DNA of 64,000 nucleotides from Candidatus Cybelea septentrionalis (GTDB taxonomy: Bacteria; Vulcanimicrobiota; Vulcanimicrobiia; Vulcanimicrobiales; Vulcanimicrobiaceae). Below, piece after piece: positions 50,843 to 60,222 of this stretch. Under the pieces are notes generated by a model. The model was not told the DNA's origin, ran no database searches, and was given only the letters and a program-made list of their open reading frames with translations. The first letter of the stretch is position 1. Each line of letters starts with the position of its first letter. The translations under genes and the position numbers were made by a program. The stretch covers positions 40,902-104,901 of the forward strand of contig PMHJ01000023.1 in the NCBI GenBank assembly GCA_003158175.1, given 5' to 3'.

Positions 50843-52239
50843 CCGATACGCTTGAACTTCGTGCCGGCGACGCGATACTCGTCATAGGCTTGGGCCGCAG
50901 TGGATTAGCGAGCTTGGAAATTCTCGCTCACCACAACGTCCGGCTCTTTGCGACGGACGAAAAGCCTCCCGAAGCGTTGAGCGAAGCGATCGCGGCGGCG
51001 GAGTCCTTTGGCGCGCGCTTCGTGGAGCCCGGAACGCTCGATGCCATCCTTCCAACGATTTCCTGGGCGGTGCTCTCACCCGGCGTTCCACCGATATCCC
51101 CCGTCGTCCGCGCCGTCCATCGAGCGAACGTTCCGGTTATGGGAGAAATCGAGGTCGCTTATCGTCTTTGCAAAGCGCCGATCGTTGCCGTCACCGGCAC
51201 CAAAGGCAAGTCGACCACGACGGCGATGATCGGGCATTTGCTTCGCGGCTGTGGTCTGACGGCCAGAGTCGGCGGCAACATCGGCAATCCCCTCATCAAA
51301 GAGGTTGCCGGAGCGACGGCCAAAGAATGGATCGTCGCCGAAGTCTCGTCATTTCAGCTCGAGACGATTCGCGCGTTCAAACCTCGCGTTGCCGTTTTAC
51401 TCAACATCGCTCCGGATCATCTCGACCGCTACCCGTCGATGGACGAGTATGCCGAAGCGAAGTATCGTATCTGCGCCAATCAGTCCATGAGCGATTGGTT
51501 CGTCGGTAATCTGGACGATCCGCGAATCGAAGCGCTTGCGTGGCGCCACGGCAACGCTCGCGTCCAAGCGCGTCAGTTGTGGTTCACGCGCAACGGGAGC
51601 GAACGAGCCACGATGTACTTGCGCGACGGCGTCGTGACCTATGCGCCGGTCACCGGCGATCCACGCCCGATCCCGCTCTTACCGAGCAGCGAAATTCCCT
51701 TGCAGGGCGAGCATAACGTAGAGAACGCGATGGCGGCGCTGCTTGCGGCGCTGGCGGTCGGCTGCGATCCCGCTTCGTTACGAGCCGCGATACGGTCGTT
51801 TGCGCCGATGCCGCACCGTCTCGAGAGGGTAGCCGAAATCGACGGTGTGCTCTACGTTGACGATTCGAAATCTACGGTCCCGACCTCGGTGGTCGCGGCG
51901 CTGCGCAGCTACGACCGGCCGATCGTTCTCATTGCGGGAGGCCGCTCGAAAGGCATCGGATTCGACGCCCTCGGGTCGGCGATCGCGCAACGCGTCAAGG
52001 CGCTCGTCGCAATCGGCGAATCGGCGGCCGAAATTCGGCATGCCTCCGGCGACGTCCCCGTCGTCGAAGCGTTCTCCATGGAAGAGGCCGTGCAGCGCGC
52101 GCGCGAACTCGCCGTGCCGGGCGACGTCGTTTTGCTCTCGCCAGGCTGCGCCTCGTTCGACATGTTTGCTTCAGCCGAGGATCGAGGCGAACAGTTTAGC
52201 GCGGCGGTCACATCGCAAAAGGAGCCGGCGGGTGCATAA
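50839..52239 (+). CDS. murD: UDP-MurNAc-L-alanine:D-glutamate ligase
   Basis: 466 residues from ATG 50839 (ATGA overlap with mraY). The long open frame upstream belongs to a non-coding reading over mraY and the CofE-like gene. The N-terminal Rossmann part reads ILVIGLGRSGLASLEIL; the P-loop is GTKGKSTTT (about 117-125); AEVSSFQLETI, LNIAPDHLDRYPSMDEY and HRLERVAEIDGVLYVDDSKST follow. It adds D-glutamate to UDP-MurNAc-L-Ala. It overlaps ftsW by 8 nt. Its product is the substrate for MurE, encoded upstream. Confidence 0.96.
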   Translation: MTDTLELRAGDAILVIGLGRSGLASLEILAHHNVRLFATDEKPPEALSEAIAAAESFGARFVEPGTLDAILPTISWAVLSPGVPPISPVVRAVHRANVPVMGEIEVAYRLCKAPIVAVTGTKGKSTTTAMIGHLLRGCGLTARVGGNIGNPLIKEVAGATAKEWIVAEVSSFQLETIRAFKPRVAVLLNIAPDHLDRYPSMDEYAEAKYRICANQSMSDWFVGNLDDPRIEALAWRHGNARVQARQLWFTRNGSERATMYLRDGVVTYAPVTGDPRPIPLLPSSEIPLQGEHNVENAMAALLAALAVGCDPASLRAAIRSFAPMPHRLERVAEIDGVLYVDDSKSTVPTSVVAALRSYDRPIVLIAGGRSKGIGFDALGSAIAQRVKALVAIGESAAEIRHASGDVPVVEAFSMEEAVQRARELAVPGDVVLLSPGCASFDMFASAEDRGEQFSAAVTSQKEPAGA

Positions 52240-53401
52240 CGCCGCAACGCTTCGAGCCAGCCGAAGCACGGAACGCAAAACCGGCCCGCGTTCGTACGTC
52301 GCGGCGCCGCTGGACGTGTGGCTCTTCACTTCGGTCGCCGCACTGGTCGTTATTGGCCTCGTCATGGTTTTCTCGGCGTCGAGTGCCACGGCGTACGCCG
52401 AGCATGGCGACATCGCCTACTACCTCAAGCGGCAATTGATGTGGCTGGTGGTTGCGCTGGGCGGTGCGTATCTTTGCTACCGAATCGATTATCAGCGCCT
52501 GCGCCGCGCGGCGCCCTATCTTTTGGTCGCCGCGATGGTCGCTCTGGCACTGGTCTTCGTTCCGCACATCGGGCTGGGGGTGAACGGCGGGCGCCGGTGG
52601 ATCGGCACGGCGGGCTTGAGTTTTGAACCGTCGGAGTTCTCTAAACTCGCTCTGGTCATCTATCTATCGGCGGTCTTGTCGTCACGGGGCGAACGGATTA
52701 CCTCGCTCGGGCGCGGGCTTTTTCCGCTTTTCGTTCCGGTCGCAATCATGGGCGTGCTGGTGCTCAAAGAGCCGGATATGGGCACGGCGAGCCTGCTCTT
52801 CTTTACGGCGTTCGCGCTCCTGTTTGCCGCCGGTGCGCGAGTGATCCACCTGGCTGCAATCGCGCTGACGACGGTTCCGTTCGCAGTCTTGACGGTGCTG
52901 ACCAGCCCATACCGGCGAGCGCGCGTCTTCGCGTTCGTCGATCCTTGGAAGGATCCGCTCAACACCGGCTTTCACATCGTCCAGTCGCTCCTGGCGTTGG
53001 GGAGTGGAGGAATCTTCGGCGTTGGGTTGGGCGCCTCGCGGGCGAAGTTTTTCTATCTGCCCGAACAGTACACCGATTTCATCTTCTCGGTACTCGGCGA
53101 GGAACTCGGTCTCATCGGTACGCTCGTCGTGGTGGCGCTCTTCGTGACGCTGGCATACCGCACCATCAAAATCGCGTTGGCGGCGCCCGACCGGTTCGGA
53201 TTCTTTCTCGCGATCGGATGCGGCGCGATGATCACGATTCAGGCCTTCGTGAACATCGGCGTCGTCTCGTCGTCGTGGCCGGTGACGGGCGTTCCGTTAC
53301 CGTTCATTTCGTTCGGAGGAAGCTCCCTGGTCGTCAATCTTCTGGCCATTGCACTGATCGCCAATGTGGGTCGCCATCGCAGAGTCCACGCAGCGCTGTG
53401 A
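52232..53401 (+). CDS. ftsW: Septal peptidoglycan polymerase FtsW (SEDS family)
   Basis: 389 residues from GTG 52232, with AAAAGGAG 7 nt upstream inside murD. Ten membrane helices. SEDS motifs are clear: VMVFSASSATAYAEHGDIAYYLKRQLMW, GVNGGRRWIGTAGLSFEPSEFSKLALVIYLS, KEPDMGTASLLF, EQYTDFIFSVLGEELGLIG and PLPFISFGGSSL. FtsW polymerises glycan strands from lipid II at the septum with FtsI. Its stop overlaps the murG GTG start. Confidence 0.96.
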   Translation: MHNAATLRASRSTERKTGPRSYVAAPLDVWLFTSVAALVVIGLVMVFSASSATAYAEHGDIAYYLKRQLMWLVVALGGAYLCYRIDYQRLRRAAPYLLVAAMVALALVFVPHIGLGVNGGRRWIGTAGLSFEPSEFSKLALVIYLSAVLSSRGERITSLGRGLFPLFVPVAIMGVLVLKEPDMGTASLLFFTAFALLFAAGARVIHLAAIALTTVPFAVLTVLTSPYRRARVFAFVDPWKDPLNTGFHIVQSLLALGSGGIFGVGLGASRAKFFYLPEQYTDFIFSVLGEELGLIGTLVVVALFVTLAYRTIKIALAAPDRFGFFLAIGCGAMITIQAFVNIGVVSSSWPVTGVPLPFISFGGSSLVVNLLAIALIANVGRHRRVHAAL

Positions 53402-54519
53402 CCGTCGTTTTTGCCGGCGGCGGTACCGGAGGCCATCTCTATCCGGCGATCGCCATCGCCGATGCGCTGCAGCCCCGCGCGACGATCGCCTTCATCGGAA
53501 GCGCCGATCGGCTCGAAACGACGATCGTGCCGAAGGCCGGCTATCCGCTGCACACGGTCTCCGCTCACGCGTTGCCGCGGCGCCTTTCGTTCGATCTTCT
53601 TCGCGCGATTGCGCGTAACGTCAAGGGAACGTGCCAGAGCCTTAGGCTCTTAGCGACGGCGCGCCCCGATCTCGTCGTCGCAACGGGCGGGTACGTCTGC
53701 TTTCCGGTCGCGCTCGCGGCACGCATCCGGCAACTCGTTGGGCTCTCGCGCGCCCCGATCGTCTTGCTCGAACCCAATCTCGCGCCGGGCGTAACCACTC
53801 GGTTGCTGGCGCCGATCGTCGACGAGATTTGGGGTGAGTGTGGTGGCTTTGCGCGGCGATTGAGGGCTAAATGCCGGCCGACGGGCGTTCCCATTCGCTC
53901 TTCCTTGCGGAGCTTGCCGTCGCGCACGGAGGCGGCCTCGCGCTTGGGGCTCGAGCCCGGGAGGCCCGTGCTTCTGGCGATCGGCGGCAGCCAAGGCGCG
54001 CGCGCGATCAACGACGCGCTGGTTGGAGCGTTGGAGAGCGACGCGCTCCCACGGAATTGGCAGGTGCTTGCGCTCACGGGTGCGGCTGAGTTCGAGAAGG
54101 TTTCCACCGCCGTGCGGACGGCCAAAGATTCCGCCTCGGTGTCGTTTGTTGCGCGGCCCTATCTCGACGAGATGGGCGACGCATATGCCGTCGCGGATTT
54201 GGTTTTAGCCCGGGCCGGAGCGTCGACGCTCGGGGAACTGGCGGCACTCGGTAAGCCGGCGGTTTTGGTGCCGTATCCATTCGCGACGGAAGCGCATCAG
54301 CGTGCCAATGCGACGCGGTTTGAAACCGCCGGCGCGGCGCTCGTGATCACCGATCAGCAGCTTGCATCCGGAGCCTTGCCCGCCGTGCTTGCCGAGGCGA
54401 CGGCCTCGCAGCGCTTGGAATCACTATCGGCCAACGCTCGTCAGCTCGCGCAAAGCGATCCGCTCGCGGAGATTCTCGCGCGGATCGATTCGCTAGTTTG
54501 CGGAAGGGGCGGCGGGTGA
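53398..54519 (+). CDS. murG: UDP-GlcNAc:undecaprenyl-PP-MurNAc-pentapeptide GlcNAc transferase
   Basis: 373 residues from GTG 53398 (GTGA overlap with ftsW). The first lines VVFAGGGTGGHLYPAIAIADAL carry the G-loop; ATGGYVCFPVALAA, EPNLAPGVTTRLLAP, LLAIGGSQGARAIND and the UDP-GlcNAc site ARAGASTLGELAALGKPAVLVPYPFATEAHQ follow. It makes lipid II from lipid I at the cytoplasmic face of the membrane. Frame upstream of the GTG covers ftsW in another frame and is not coding. The stop overlaps murC (GTGA). Confidence 0.96.
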   Translation: MTVVFAGGGTGGHLYPAIAIADALQPRATIAFIGSADRLETTIVPKAGYPLHTVSAHALPRRLSFDLLRAIARNVKGTCQSLRLLATARPDLVVATGGYVCFPVALAARIRQLVGLSRAPIVLLEPNLAPGVTTRLLAPIVDEIWGECGGFARRLRAKCRPTGVPIRSSLRSLPSRTEAASRLGLEPGRPVLLAIGGSQGARAINDALVGALESDALPRNWQVLALTGAAEFEKVSTAVRTAKDSASVSFVARPYLDEMGDAYAVADLVLARAGASTLGELAALGKPAVLVPYPFATEAHQRANATRFETAGAALVITDQQLASGALPAVLAEATASQRLESLSANARQLAQSDPLAEILARIDSLVCGRGGG

Positions 54520-55871
54520 CGTATCACTTCGTCGGCGTCGGCGGCATCGGCATGAGTGCGATTGCCAGGATCTTGCGAGCGCGCAACGTTGCGGTTTCGG
54601 GTTCGGACGTTGCCGTAACGCCGCTCATCGAACAACTGCGCAGCGAGGGCGTGCACGTTACGATCGGTCATGAAGCACGTAACGTTCGCGGCGCCGACGT
54701 CGTCGTCGTCAGTTCGGCGATCGATCGGGGCAATCCGGAGTACCTCGCCGCCGTGCGCGCCGGAACACCGGTGTTACATCGAGGCGAGATGCTCGCGCGT
54801 TTGCTCTCCGGACGGCGCGGCATCGCAGTCTGCGGAACGCATGGAAAAACCACGACGACGGCGATGGCGCATGCCGTTCTGCGCGGGGGCGGGATCGATG
54901 CCGGCCTGGTTTTGGGCGGCATCGACGTCGCGCTGGCGACGAACGCCTACGATGGAGCGTCGCCCTGGTTCGTGATGGAGGCGGACGAATCGGATGGCTC
55001 TTTTGCCTTGCTGGAACCGAATGTCGCGATCGTTACCAACATCGAAAACGATCACCTGACGAGCGACGACGAGCTTCCCGGTCTGGTGCGAGCCTTCGGC
55101 GAGTTTCTTGCGAAGTTGCCCGATGACGGCCTCGCGATCGTCGGCATCGACAACGCACTCGCGGCTTCTCTGACCTGTCACGAGTTTCGCGCCCCGGTCG
55201 TAACCTGCGGCTTCGCCTCCGCGGCGCGAATTCGGGCGTCCAATGTGTGCTTTGAGGGTTTCGGCTCCACGTTCGACGTCCTCGAGGGCGACGTGACCCT
55301 CGGTACCGTCGAGTTGCGCGTGCCGGGAGCGATGAACGTCGAGAACGCCCTTCCCGCGCTGGCGGTGGGTCGCGCGTTCGAGCTGCCCTTTGCCTCGATG
55401 GCTGCGTCGCTGAAAGCTTTTCGCGGCGTACGCCGCCGGTTCGACATCTTACTTTCCAACCAACGAGTGACGATCGTTGACGACTACGCGCATCACCCCA
55501 CCGCCGTGCGCGCAACGATCGCTGCCGCGCGTCACTACCATCGCGGCACGCTGGTCGTGGCCTTTCAACCGCATCGTTACACGCGAACGGCGTTTCTAGC
55601 GGCGGAGTTTGCGGACTCACTGCGCGGCGCCGATTGCGTCTACCTAACGCCGATCTACGCGGCGTCGGAACCGGCGATTCCCGGCGTGAGCGAACGCACC
55701 ATCGGCGATTCGCTTGCGACCAACGGTACGCGGGTCAGCTACGTGACGTGTGTCGACGAGCTCGAGACGCGCATTCTCGCAGAGGTCCCAGCGGGCGCCA
55801 TGGTCCTGATGCTCGGAGCGGGAAACATCACCGACGTCGCAGGACGTCTCGCCGCAGCGGCGCGCGGATGA
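54516..55871 (+). CDS. murC: UDP-N-acetylmuramate:L-alanine ligase
   Basis: 451 residues from GTG 54516, chosen because it overlaps the murG stop as GTGA like its neighbours; a TTG at 54498 would add six residues. Motifs: YHFVGVGGIGMSAIARIL (Rossmann start), P-loop CGTHGKTTTTAM (about 111-120), EADESDGSFALL, NIENDHLT, DDYAHHPTAVRATIAAA and FQPHRYTRT. It starts the peptide side chain by adding L-Ala to UDP-MurNAc. It ends with a 4-nt overlap with murB. Confidence 0.96.
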   Translation: MTYHFVGVGGIGMSAIARILRARNVAVSGSDVAVTPLIEQLRSEGVHVTIGHEARNVRGADVVVVSSAIDRGNPEYLAAVRAGTPVLHRGEMLARLLSGRRGIAVCGTHGKTTTTAMAHAVLRGGGIDAGLVLGGIDVALATNAYDGASPWFVMEADESDGSFALLEPNVAIVTNIENDHLTSDDELPGLVRAFGEFLAKLPDDGLAIVGIDNALAASLTCHEFRAPVVTCGFASAARIRASNVCFEGFGSTFDVLEGDVTLGTVELRVPGAMNVENALPALAVGRAFELPFASMAASLKAFRGVRRRFDILLSNQRVTIVDDYAHHPTAVRATIAAARHYHRGTLVVAFQPHRYTRTAFLAAEFADSLRGADCVYLTPIYAASEPAIPGVSERTIGDSLATNGTRVSYVTCVDELETRILAEVPAGAMVLMLGAGNITDVAGRLAAAARG

Positions 55872-56824
55872 GCCTCACCACGCAACAAGCCTTGCGCAGC
55901 CTTCTCGGCGAAGCGGATCGAGAAGCATTGCGTGCGACTTTCGGCGACGCAGTGCGATTTGACGAGCCGCTCGCGCCGTATACCTCGTGGAAGATCGGCG
56001 GACCGGCCGACGCCTTCGTAACCACCGCGACGCAAGCGGAGCTCGCGGACCTGATGCGCCTCAGTCTGCGCCGCAAGCTCCCGTGGTGGATTGTCGGCGG
56101 GGGGAGCAACGTGCTCGTCGGCGACGGTGGGATGCGCGGCATCGTCATCCGGTTGGCCGGTGACTTCGCCGCGGTCGAAGTGCACCTCGAAAACGGCAAC
56201 GTTGTCGTCGAAGCCGGGGGATCGGCCGGCATGGCGCTGGTCACCGCGAAGGCGGCCTCGGCCGGCGCCGCCGGCATCGGTTCGCTGGCAGGCATTCCCG
56301 GAACGATCGGCGGTTCGTTGCGGATGAACGCCGGCACCGACCGTGAAATCGGCGACTTCGTCCGTCACGTTTGGGTTCAGTCGCCGAGCCGTCCGGAGCC
56401 CCACTCGGTCGACGTGCGCTATTTGTATCGCCATTCGACGTTGGAGCGCGACGTCGTCGTATCGCGAGTGACGCTCGCATTTCCTCGCGCGGAGGCGCAC
56501 GACGTGCGCGGCGAGATGCAGACGCGCCTCGTGCGGCGTAAGGCGACTCAACCTATCGCGCTTCCCAACGCCGGATCGTGCTTTCGCAACCCCGATGGTG
56601 GAAAGGCCGCGCGGCTCATCGAATCCGTGGGCGCTAAGGGGTGGCGGGAGGGCGGCGCGGAAGTCTCGTCGCTGCACGCAAACTTTATTAACAACGTTGG
56701 CGGAGCGACGGCACGCGACGTCGCCACGCTGCTCGCACGAATCCGAAGTGCGGTTCTCGATCGCTGCGGCGTCGAGCTGCAATTGGAAGTGCATCTGGTT
56801 GGAGTCTTTATCGATGCAACGTAA
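55868..56824 (+). CDS. murB: UDP-N-acetylenolpyruvoylglucosamine reductase
   Basis: 318 residues from ATG 55868. FAD-binding motifs are YTSWKIGGPADAFV, WWIVGGGSNVLVGDGGMRGIVIRL and GIGSLAGIPGTIGGSLRMNAGT. The catalytic serine region is PNAGSCFRNPDG; a glutamate near the C-terminus (LQLEVHLVG) completes the site. It reduces enolpyruvyl-UDP-GlcNAc with NADPH to UDP-MurNAc, the substrate of MurC. It resembles type II MurB in length. The end overlaps ddl by 11 nt. Confidence 0.95.
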   Translation: MSLTTQQALRSLLGEADREALRATFGDAVRFDEPLAPYTSWKIGGPADAFVTTATQAELADLMRLSLRRKLPWWIVGGGSNVLVGDGGMRGIVIRLAGDFAAVEVHLENGNVVVEAGGSAGMALVTAKAASAGAAGIGSLAGIPGTIGGSLRMNAGTDREIGDFVRHVWVQSPSRPEPHSVDVRYLYRHSTLERDVVVSRVTLAFPRAEAHDVRGEMQTRLVRRKATQPIALPNAGSCFRNPDGGKAARLIESVGAKGWREGGAEVSSLHANFINNVGGATARDVATLLARIRSAVLDRCGVELQLEVHLVGVFIDAT

Positions 56825-57767
56825 CGGTGGGTCCAGGGCGAGGGTTGCCGTGGTGATGGGCGGCGGCAGCGCGGAACGCGAGATCTCGATCCGCTCCGGC
56901 GCGGAGGTCCTACGCGCGTTGCAAGCGCTGGGTTACGAAGCGCGATCGCTCGATTACGACGAGCGGTTCATCGACGCGCTGCAGCAATACAAACCGGACG
57001 TCGTCTTCATCGCGTTGCACGGCCCCGGGGGCGAGGACGGACACGTTCAGGCGCTGCTCGAGTATCTCGCGATTCCGTACACGGGCAGCGGTCTGGAAGC
57101 GGCGGCGCTTTCGATGGACAAACATCTTACCAAGAAGCTACTCGCGGCCGAAGGCTTGCCGACCCCGGTTTGGGATCTGTTCGATCTTGCCGGCGGAACG
57201 CTGCCGCTGTTGCCGGGATCGCTCGATCTCCCGCTCGTGATCAAGCCGCGCTATGAGGGATCGTCGAACGGGGTCACGATCGTCCGCACGCACGAAGAGT
57301 GGACCAATGCGATGCTCGAGGCCTCGAAGTCGTACGCGCAGATACTTGCCGAAGAGTACGTCGAAGGGCGCGAATTCACGTGTGCCGTCCTTGGAGAGGA
57401 GGCGCTGCCGATTGTCGAGATCGTTGCCAACCGCGACGGCTTTTACAGTTACGACGCAAAATATGCGCCCGGCGGCAGCACGCACGTCGTTCCCGCGAAG
57501 ATCGACGACGATTTGGCGGCGCGCTTGCAAATGCTGGGCCTCTCGGCGCACCGCCTCCTGGGCTTGCGCGATTACTCTCGCAGCGATTTCATCATTCGGT
57601 CGGACAACCGGCCCTATCTGTTGGAGATCAACTCGCTCCCCGGGTTGACCTCGGCGAGCCTGCTTCCCGACGCATGCGCCGCGGTCGGCATCGGCTTCGA
57701 TGCGTTGATCGAACGCCTGATCAACTACGCGCTGGCGCGCGCGCAACTTCGCGACGCGGTGGCGTAA
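56814..57767 (+). CDS. ddl: D-alanine--D-alanine ligase
   Basis: 317 residues from ATG 56814. The ATP-grasp enzyme shows VAVVMGGGSAEREISIRSGAEVL at the start, FIALHGPGGEDGHVQALLEYLAIPYTGSG, LPLVIKPRYEGSSNGVTIV and RSDFIIRSDNRPYLLEINSLPGLTSASLLP near the end (metal-binding Glu and Asn). It makes the dipeptide used by MurF from D-Ala supplied by Alr, encoded at 61.5 kb. It is the last gene of the dcw operon here: ftsQ, ftsA and ftsZ do not follow, and the next gene is on the opposite strand. Confidence 0.96.
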   Translation: MQRNGGSRARVAVVMGGGSAEREISIRSGAEVLRALQALGYEARSLDYDERFIDALQQYKPDVVFIALHGPGGEDGHVQALLEYLAIPYTGSGLEAAALSMDKHLTKKLLAAEGLPTPVWDLFDLAGGTLPLLPGSLDLPLVIKPRYEGSSNGVTIVRTHEEWTNAMLEASKSYAQILAEEYVEGREFTCAVLGEEALPIVEIVANRDGFYSYDAKYAPGGSTHVVPAKIDDDLAARLQMLGLSAHRLLGLRDYSRSDFIIRSDNRPYLLEINSLPGLTSASLLPDACAAVGIGFDALIERLINYALARAQLRDAVA

Positions 57768-57779
57768 CGGTAGAGTCTT

Positions 57780-58205
57780 TTACGGGAAGGCCTCTCGATC
57801 GTCGGCAATCAGCAGATCGAGCCGCGACGACTCCGGAGCCAACCGGCTCGCCGCCGGATAGCGTTTCAGGAACTCGGGGTCGTCGAGGCGTTCGCCGATC
57901 GTCGGCCGTTCGAGCGATGCGTTGACCTCGGCATAGCGTTCCGGCTCGCTGTGCTGCACAATCCAATCGGCTACCTCTCGATCTGAGGCCGCCTTGGCGA
58001 TCGCTTCGCGAAGCAACCCTTCCACGATTCCAAGCCTATTGAGGAGGCTGGAGCTAAAACCGGTAATCTGATACTGACCGAGGTTTCCGCCCGGTAGCGT
58101 TGCTCGAATCTTGTCGACGGTCCTCGCCGCCATCAGGAGATCCAGGCCGGGCAAGAGTTCGCGGGGGCTGCGAGGCGGGCGCTGCGTGAGGTCGAGTGCG
58201 TCCAT
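57780..58205 (-). CDS. DUF5069-family protein
   Basis: 141 residues from ATG 58205; the frame continues upstream toward the citrate synthase gene but that part is not supported. The N-terminus reads LDLTQRPPRSPRELLPGLDLLMAARTVDKIRATLPGGNLGQYQI, the signature of DUF5069, followed by GFSSSLLNRLGI and a helical C-terminal part with VADWIVQHSEPERYAEVNASL. Soluble, cytoplasmic, no known function. It converges on ddl (12-nt gap) and is divergent from citrate synthase, leaving about 120 bp for two promoters. Confidence 0.75.
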   Translation of the reverse strand: MDALDLTQRPPRSPRELLPGLDLLMAARTVDKIRATLPGGNLGQYQITGFSSSLLNRLGIVEGLLREAIAKAASDREVADWIVQHSEPERYAEVNASLERPTIGERLDDPEFLKRYPAASRLAPESSRLDLLIADDREAFP

Positions 58206-58327
58206 GGCGATGCTCTTCAACCAGCCGGGACGCCGATGCCTTGTGAGACGAGGCGCCTTTCCGGGAAAGTCGAAACTCCGCGACCGTCGAAAGACGTTGT
58301 GTACCTTACCACTCTTTGGAGGATTCC

Positions 58328-59494
58328 TTGCCAACCGTTGTCGATCGGGGTCTCGAAGGCGTCGTCGTCGGGTCTACCGAGCTTAGTAATGTTGAAGGTG
58401 CGATCGGCCGCTTAACGTATCGCGGCTACGACATCGACGATCTCGCGCCCAATGCGACGTTCGAAGAGATCGTCCACCTTCTGCTCTACGGCCAGCTTCC
58501 CAACCGCCACCAGCTCGAAGAGTTGAAACGCGAGCTGGGTTCCGGCCGCGCGCTTCCCGAGCCGCTCGTCAATGCGATGCAAAATCTTCCGAAGACGGCG
58601 TGGCCGATGGAGGTACTGCGCACCGTCGTTAGCGGTCTCGGACTTTTCTCGCCGGTGAACGCTCAAGGCGAACATCTTTCCGACGTGCACACGGCAATCG
58701 AACTGATTGCAAAAATGCCGACGATCGTTGCCGCCTGGGACCGGATTCGCCGGGGTCTCGATCCGATCGGCCCGCGTTCCGATCTCTCGCAGGCCGGAAA
58801 CTTTATCTACATGCGCTCGGGCAAACCGCCCCAACCAGTCGAGGAGGACGCACTCGATACCTACTTCGTGCTGTTGGCCGATCATTCGTTTAATGCGTCG
58901 ACGTTTGCAGCGCGAGTCGCCGCTTCGACGCGCGCCGATATGTACGGTTCGGTAACCGCGGCGCTTGCGACGCTGCAAGGCGATCTGCATGGCGGAGCGG
59001 CCACGGCCGCCTACCGCATGCTGACCGAAGTGAAGACGCCGGAGAATGCCGAGCCGTTCGTTCGCGAGATCCTCGCACGCGGACAACGCATTATGGGTAT
59101 GGGGCATCGCGAGTACAAGGTTAGGGATCCGCGGGCAAAACATCTCGAGGCGATGGCGAAGGAGCTTTCCGCGTTTGCCGGCCGCGATCGTCTCTACGAG
59201 ACCGCGCACGCCGTCGAGGAGGCCAGCCGCAAAGTCCTACAAGAGAAAAGGCCGGGCAATACCATCTACGCAAACGTGGATTTCTACACCGCGCCGGTGC
59301 TGGCCGATCTCGGAATCCCCGGCGACGAGTTTACCTGCCTCTTCGCCTGTGGTCGCATCGCCGGGTGGACCGGCCACATTCTCGAGCAGCTTGCCGACAA
59401 CCGTCTCATTCGCCCGCAAGCGACGTACGGTGGCCCGGTCGCGGGACCGTACGTGCCGATCGAAAAGCGGGCGGCAAACGGCGCACGAGGCTAA
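58328..59494 (+). CDS. gltA: Citrate synthase
   Basis: 388 residues from TTG 58328, placed 4 nt after GGAGGA (58318-58323); another TTG at 58316 would put the Shine-Dalgarno inside the gene. Motifs: GAIGRLTYRGYDIDDLA near the start, DHSFNASTFAARVAASTRADMYGSVTAALATLQGDLHGGA, the catalytic histidine in GMGHREYKVRDPRA and the aspartate in NVDFYTAPVL. It resembles the short, Gram-positive-like dimeric type. It condenses acetyl-CoA and oxaloacetate, feeding the TCA cycle that also uses the dehydrogenase at 8.3 kb. It is followed 8 nt later by hisA. Confidence 0.93.
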   Translation: MPTVVDRGLEGVVVGSTELSNVEGAIGRLTYRGYDIDDLAPNATFEEIVHLLLYGQLPNRHQLEELKRELGSGRALPEPLVNAMQNLPKTAWPMEVLRTVVSGLGLFSPVNAQGEHLSDVHTAIELIAKMPTIVAAWDRIRRGLDPIGPRSDLSQAGNFIYMRSGKPPQPVEEDALDTYFVLLADHSFNASTFAARVAASTRADMYGSVTAALATLQGDLHGGAATAAYRMLTEVKTPENAEPFVREILARGQRIMGMGHREYKVRDPRAKHLEAMAKELSAFAGRDRLYETAHAVEEASRKVLQEKRPGNTIYANVDFYTAPVLADLGIPGDEFTCLFACGRIAGWTGHILEQLADNRLIRPQATYGGPVAGPYVPIEKRAANGARG

Positions 59495-59502
59495 CGCCGC
59501 GC

Positions 59503-60222
59503 GTGCTGGTCGTGCCTGCGATCGACTTACGGGGCGGCAAGTGCGTTCGAATGAAGCAGGGCGATCCCACGACCGCGACCGAGTATGACGGCGACCCGGT
59601 AGAGCGCGCCACTGCGTTTGTCGCGCAGGGCGCGCGCCGGCTTCACGTGATCGATCTCGACGGCGCCTTTGGCTCCGGCGAAAACCTTGCTGCGGTGGAG
59701 CGCATCTGCAAGGCCGTGGACGTGCCCGTGCAGACCGGCGGCGGACTGCGCACGGTAATGCATGCGGAACGCGCTTTTGCGGCAGGCGCTTGCGAAATAA
59801 TTCTCGGTACGCTGATGGTCGAAGACGAACGGCTCGCGCGCAACATCATCAACCGCTTTCCCGGCAAAGTGATCGCCGGCATCGACGCTCGCGGGACGCA
59901 AGTTGCCACCCATGGCTGGCAGGAGCGTACGCCGATCGATCGTGACGCATTGGTACGGCGCGTCGCACAGTGGGGCGTCGCGCGAATCATCTTTACCGAA
60001 ATCCGCCGCGACGGCATGGGCGAGGGCTACGATATCGATGCGCTCTGCGCGGTCGCGAACGCTGCCGCGGTGAAGGTTACCGCGAGCGGAGGCGCACGCA
60101 ACATCGGCGATTTAGCGCTGTTGAAGCGCTCGATTCCACCGGCGGTCGATTCTTGCATCGTCGGCAGCGCTCTCTACAACGGTACGCTCGATCTGCCCGA
60201 AGCAATCTCCACCGTCGCCTAG
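59503..60222 (+). CDS. hisA: ProFAR isomerase (histidine biosynthesis)
   Basis: 239 residues from GTG 59503. The TIM-barrel enzyme starts VVPAIDLRGGKCVRMKQGD with catalytic Asp in AIDLRGG; the second catalytic Asp is in VIAGIDARG. Phosphate-binding glycines are in VQTGGGLRT and TASGGARN, and the sequence LHVIDLDGAFGSG is conserved. It isomerises ProFAR to PRFAR. HisA rather than HisF is indicated by the GIDARG and TEIRRDGMG segments. No other his gene is nearby. The stop codon lies inside the left arm of a 104-bp palindrome. Confidence 0.92.
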   Translation: MLVVPAIDLRGGKCVRMKQGDPTTATEYDGDPVERATAFVAQGARRLHVIDLDGAFGSGENLAAVERICKAVDVPVQTGGGLRTVMHAERAFAAGACEIILGTLMVEDERLARNIINRFPGKVIAGIDARGTQVATHGWQERTPIDRDALVRRVAQWGVARIIFTEIRRDGMGEGYDIDALCAVANAAAVKVTASGGARNIGDLALLKRSIPPAVDSCIVGSALYNGTLDLPEAISTVA

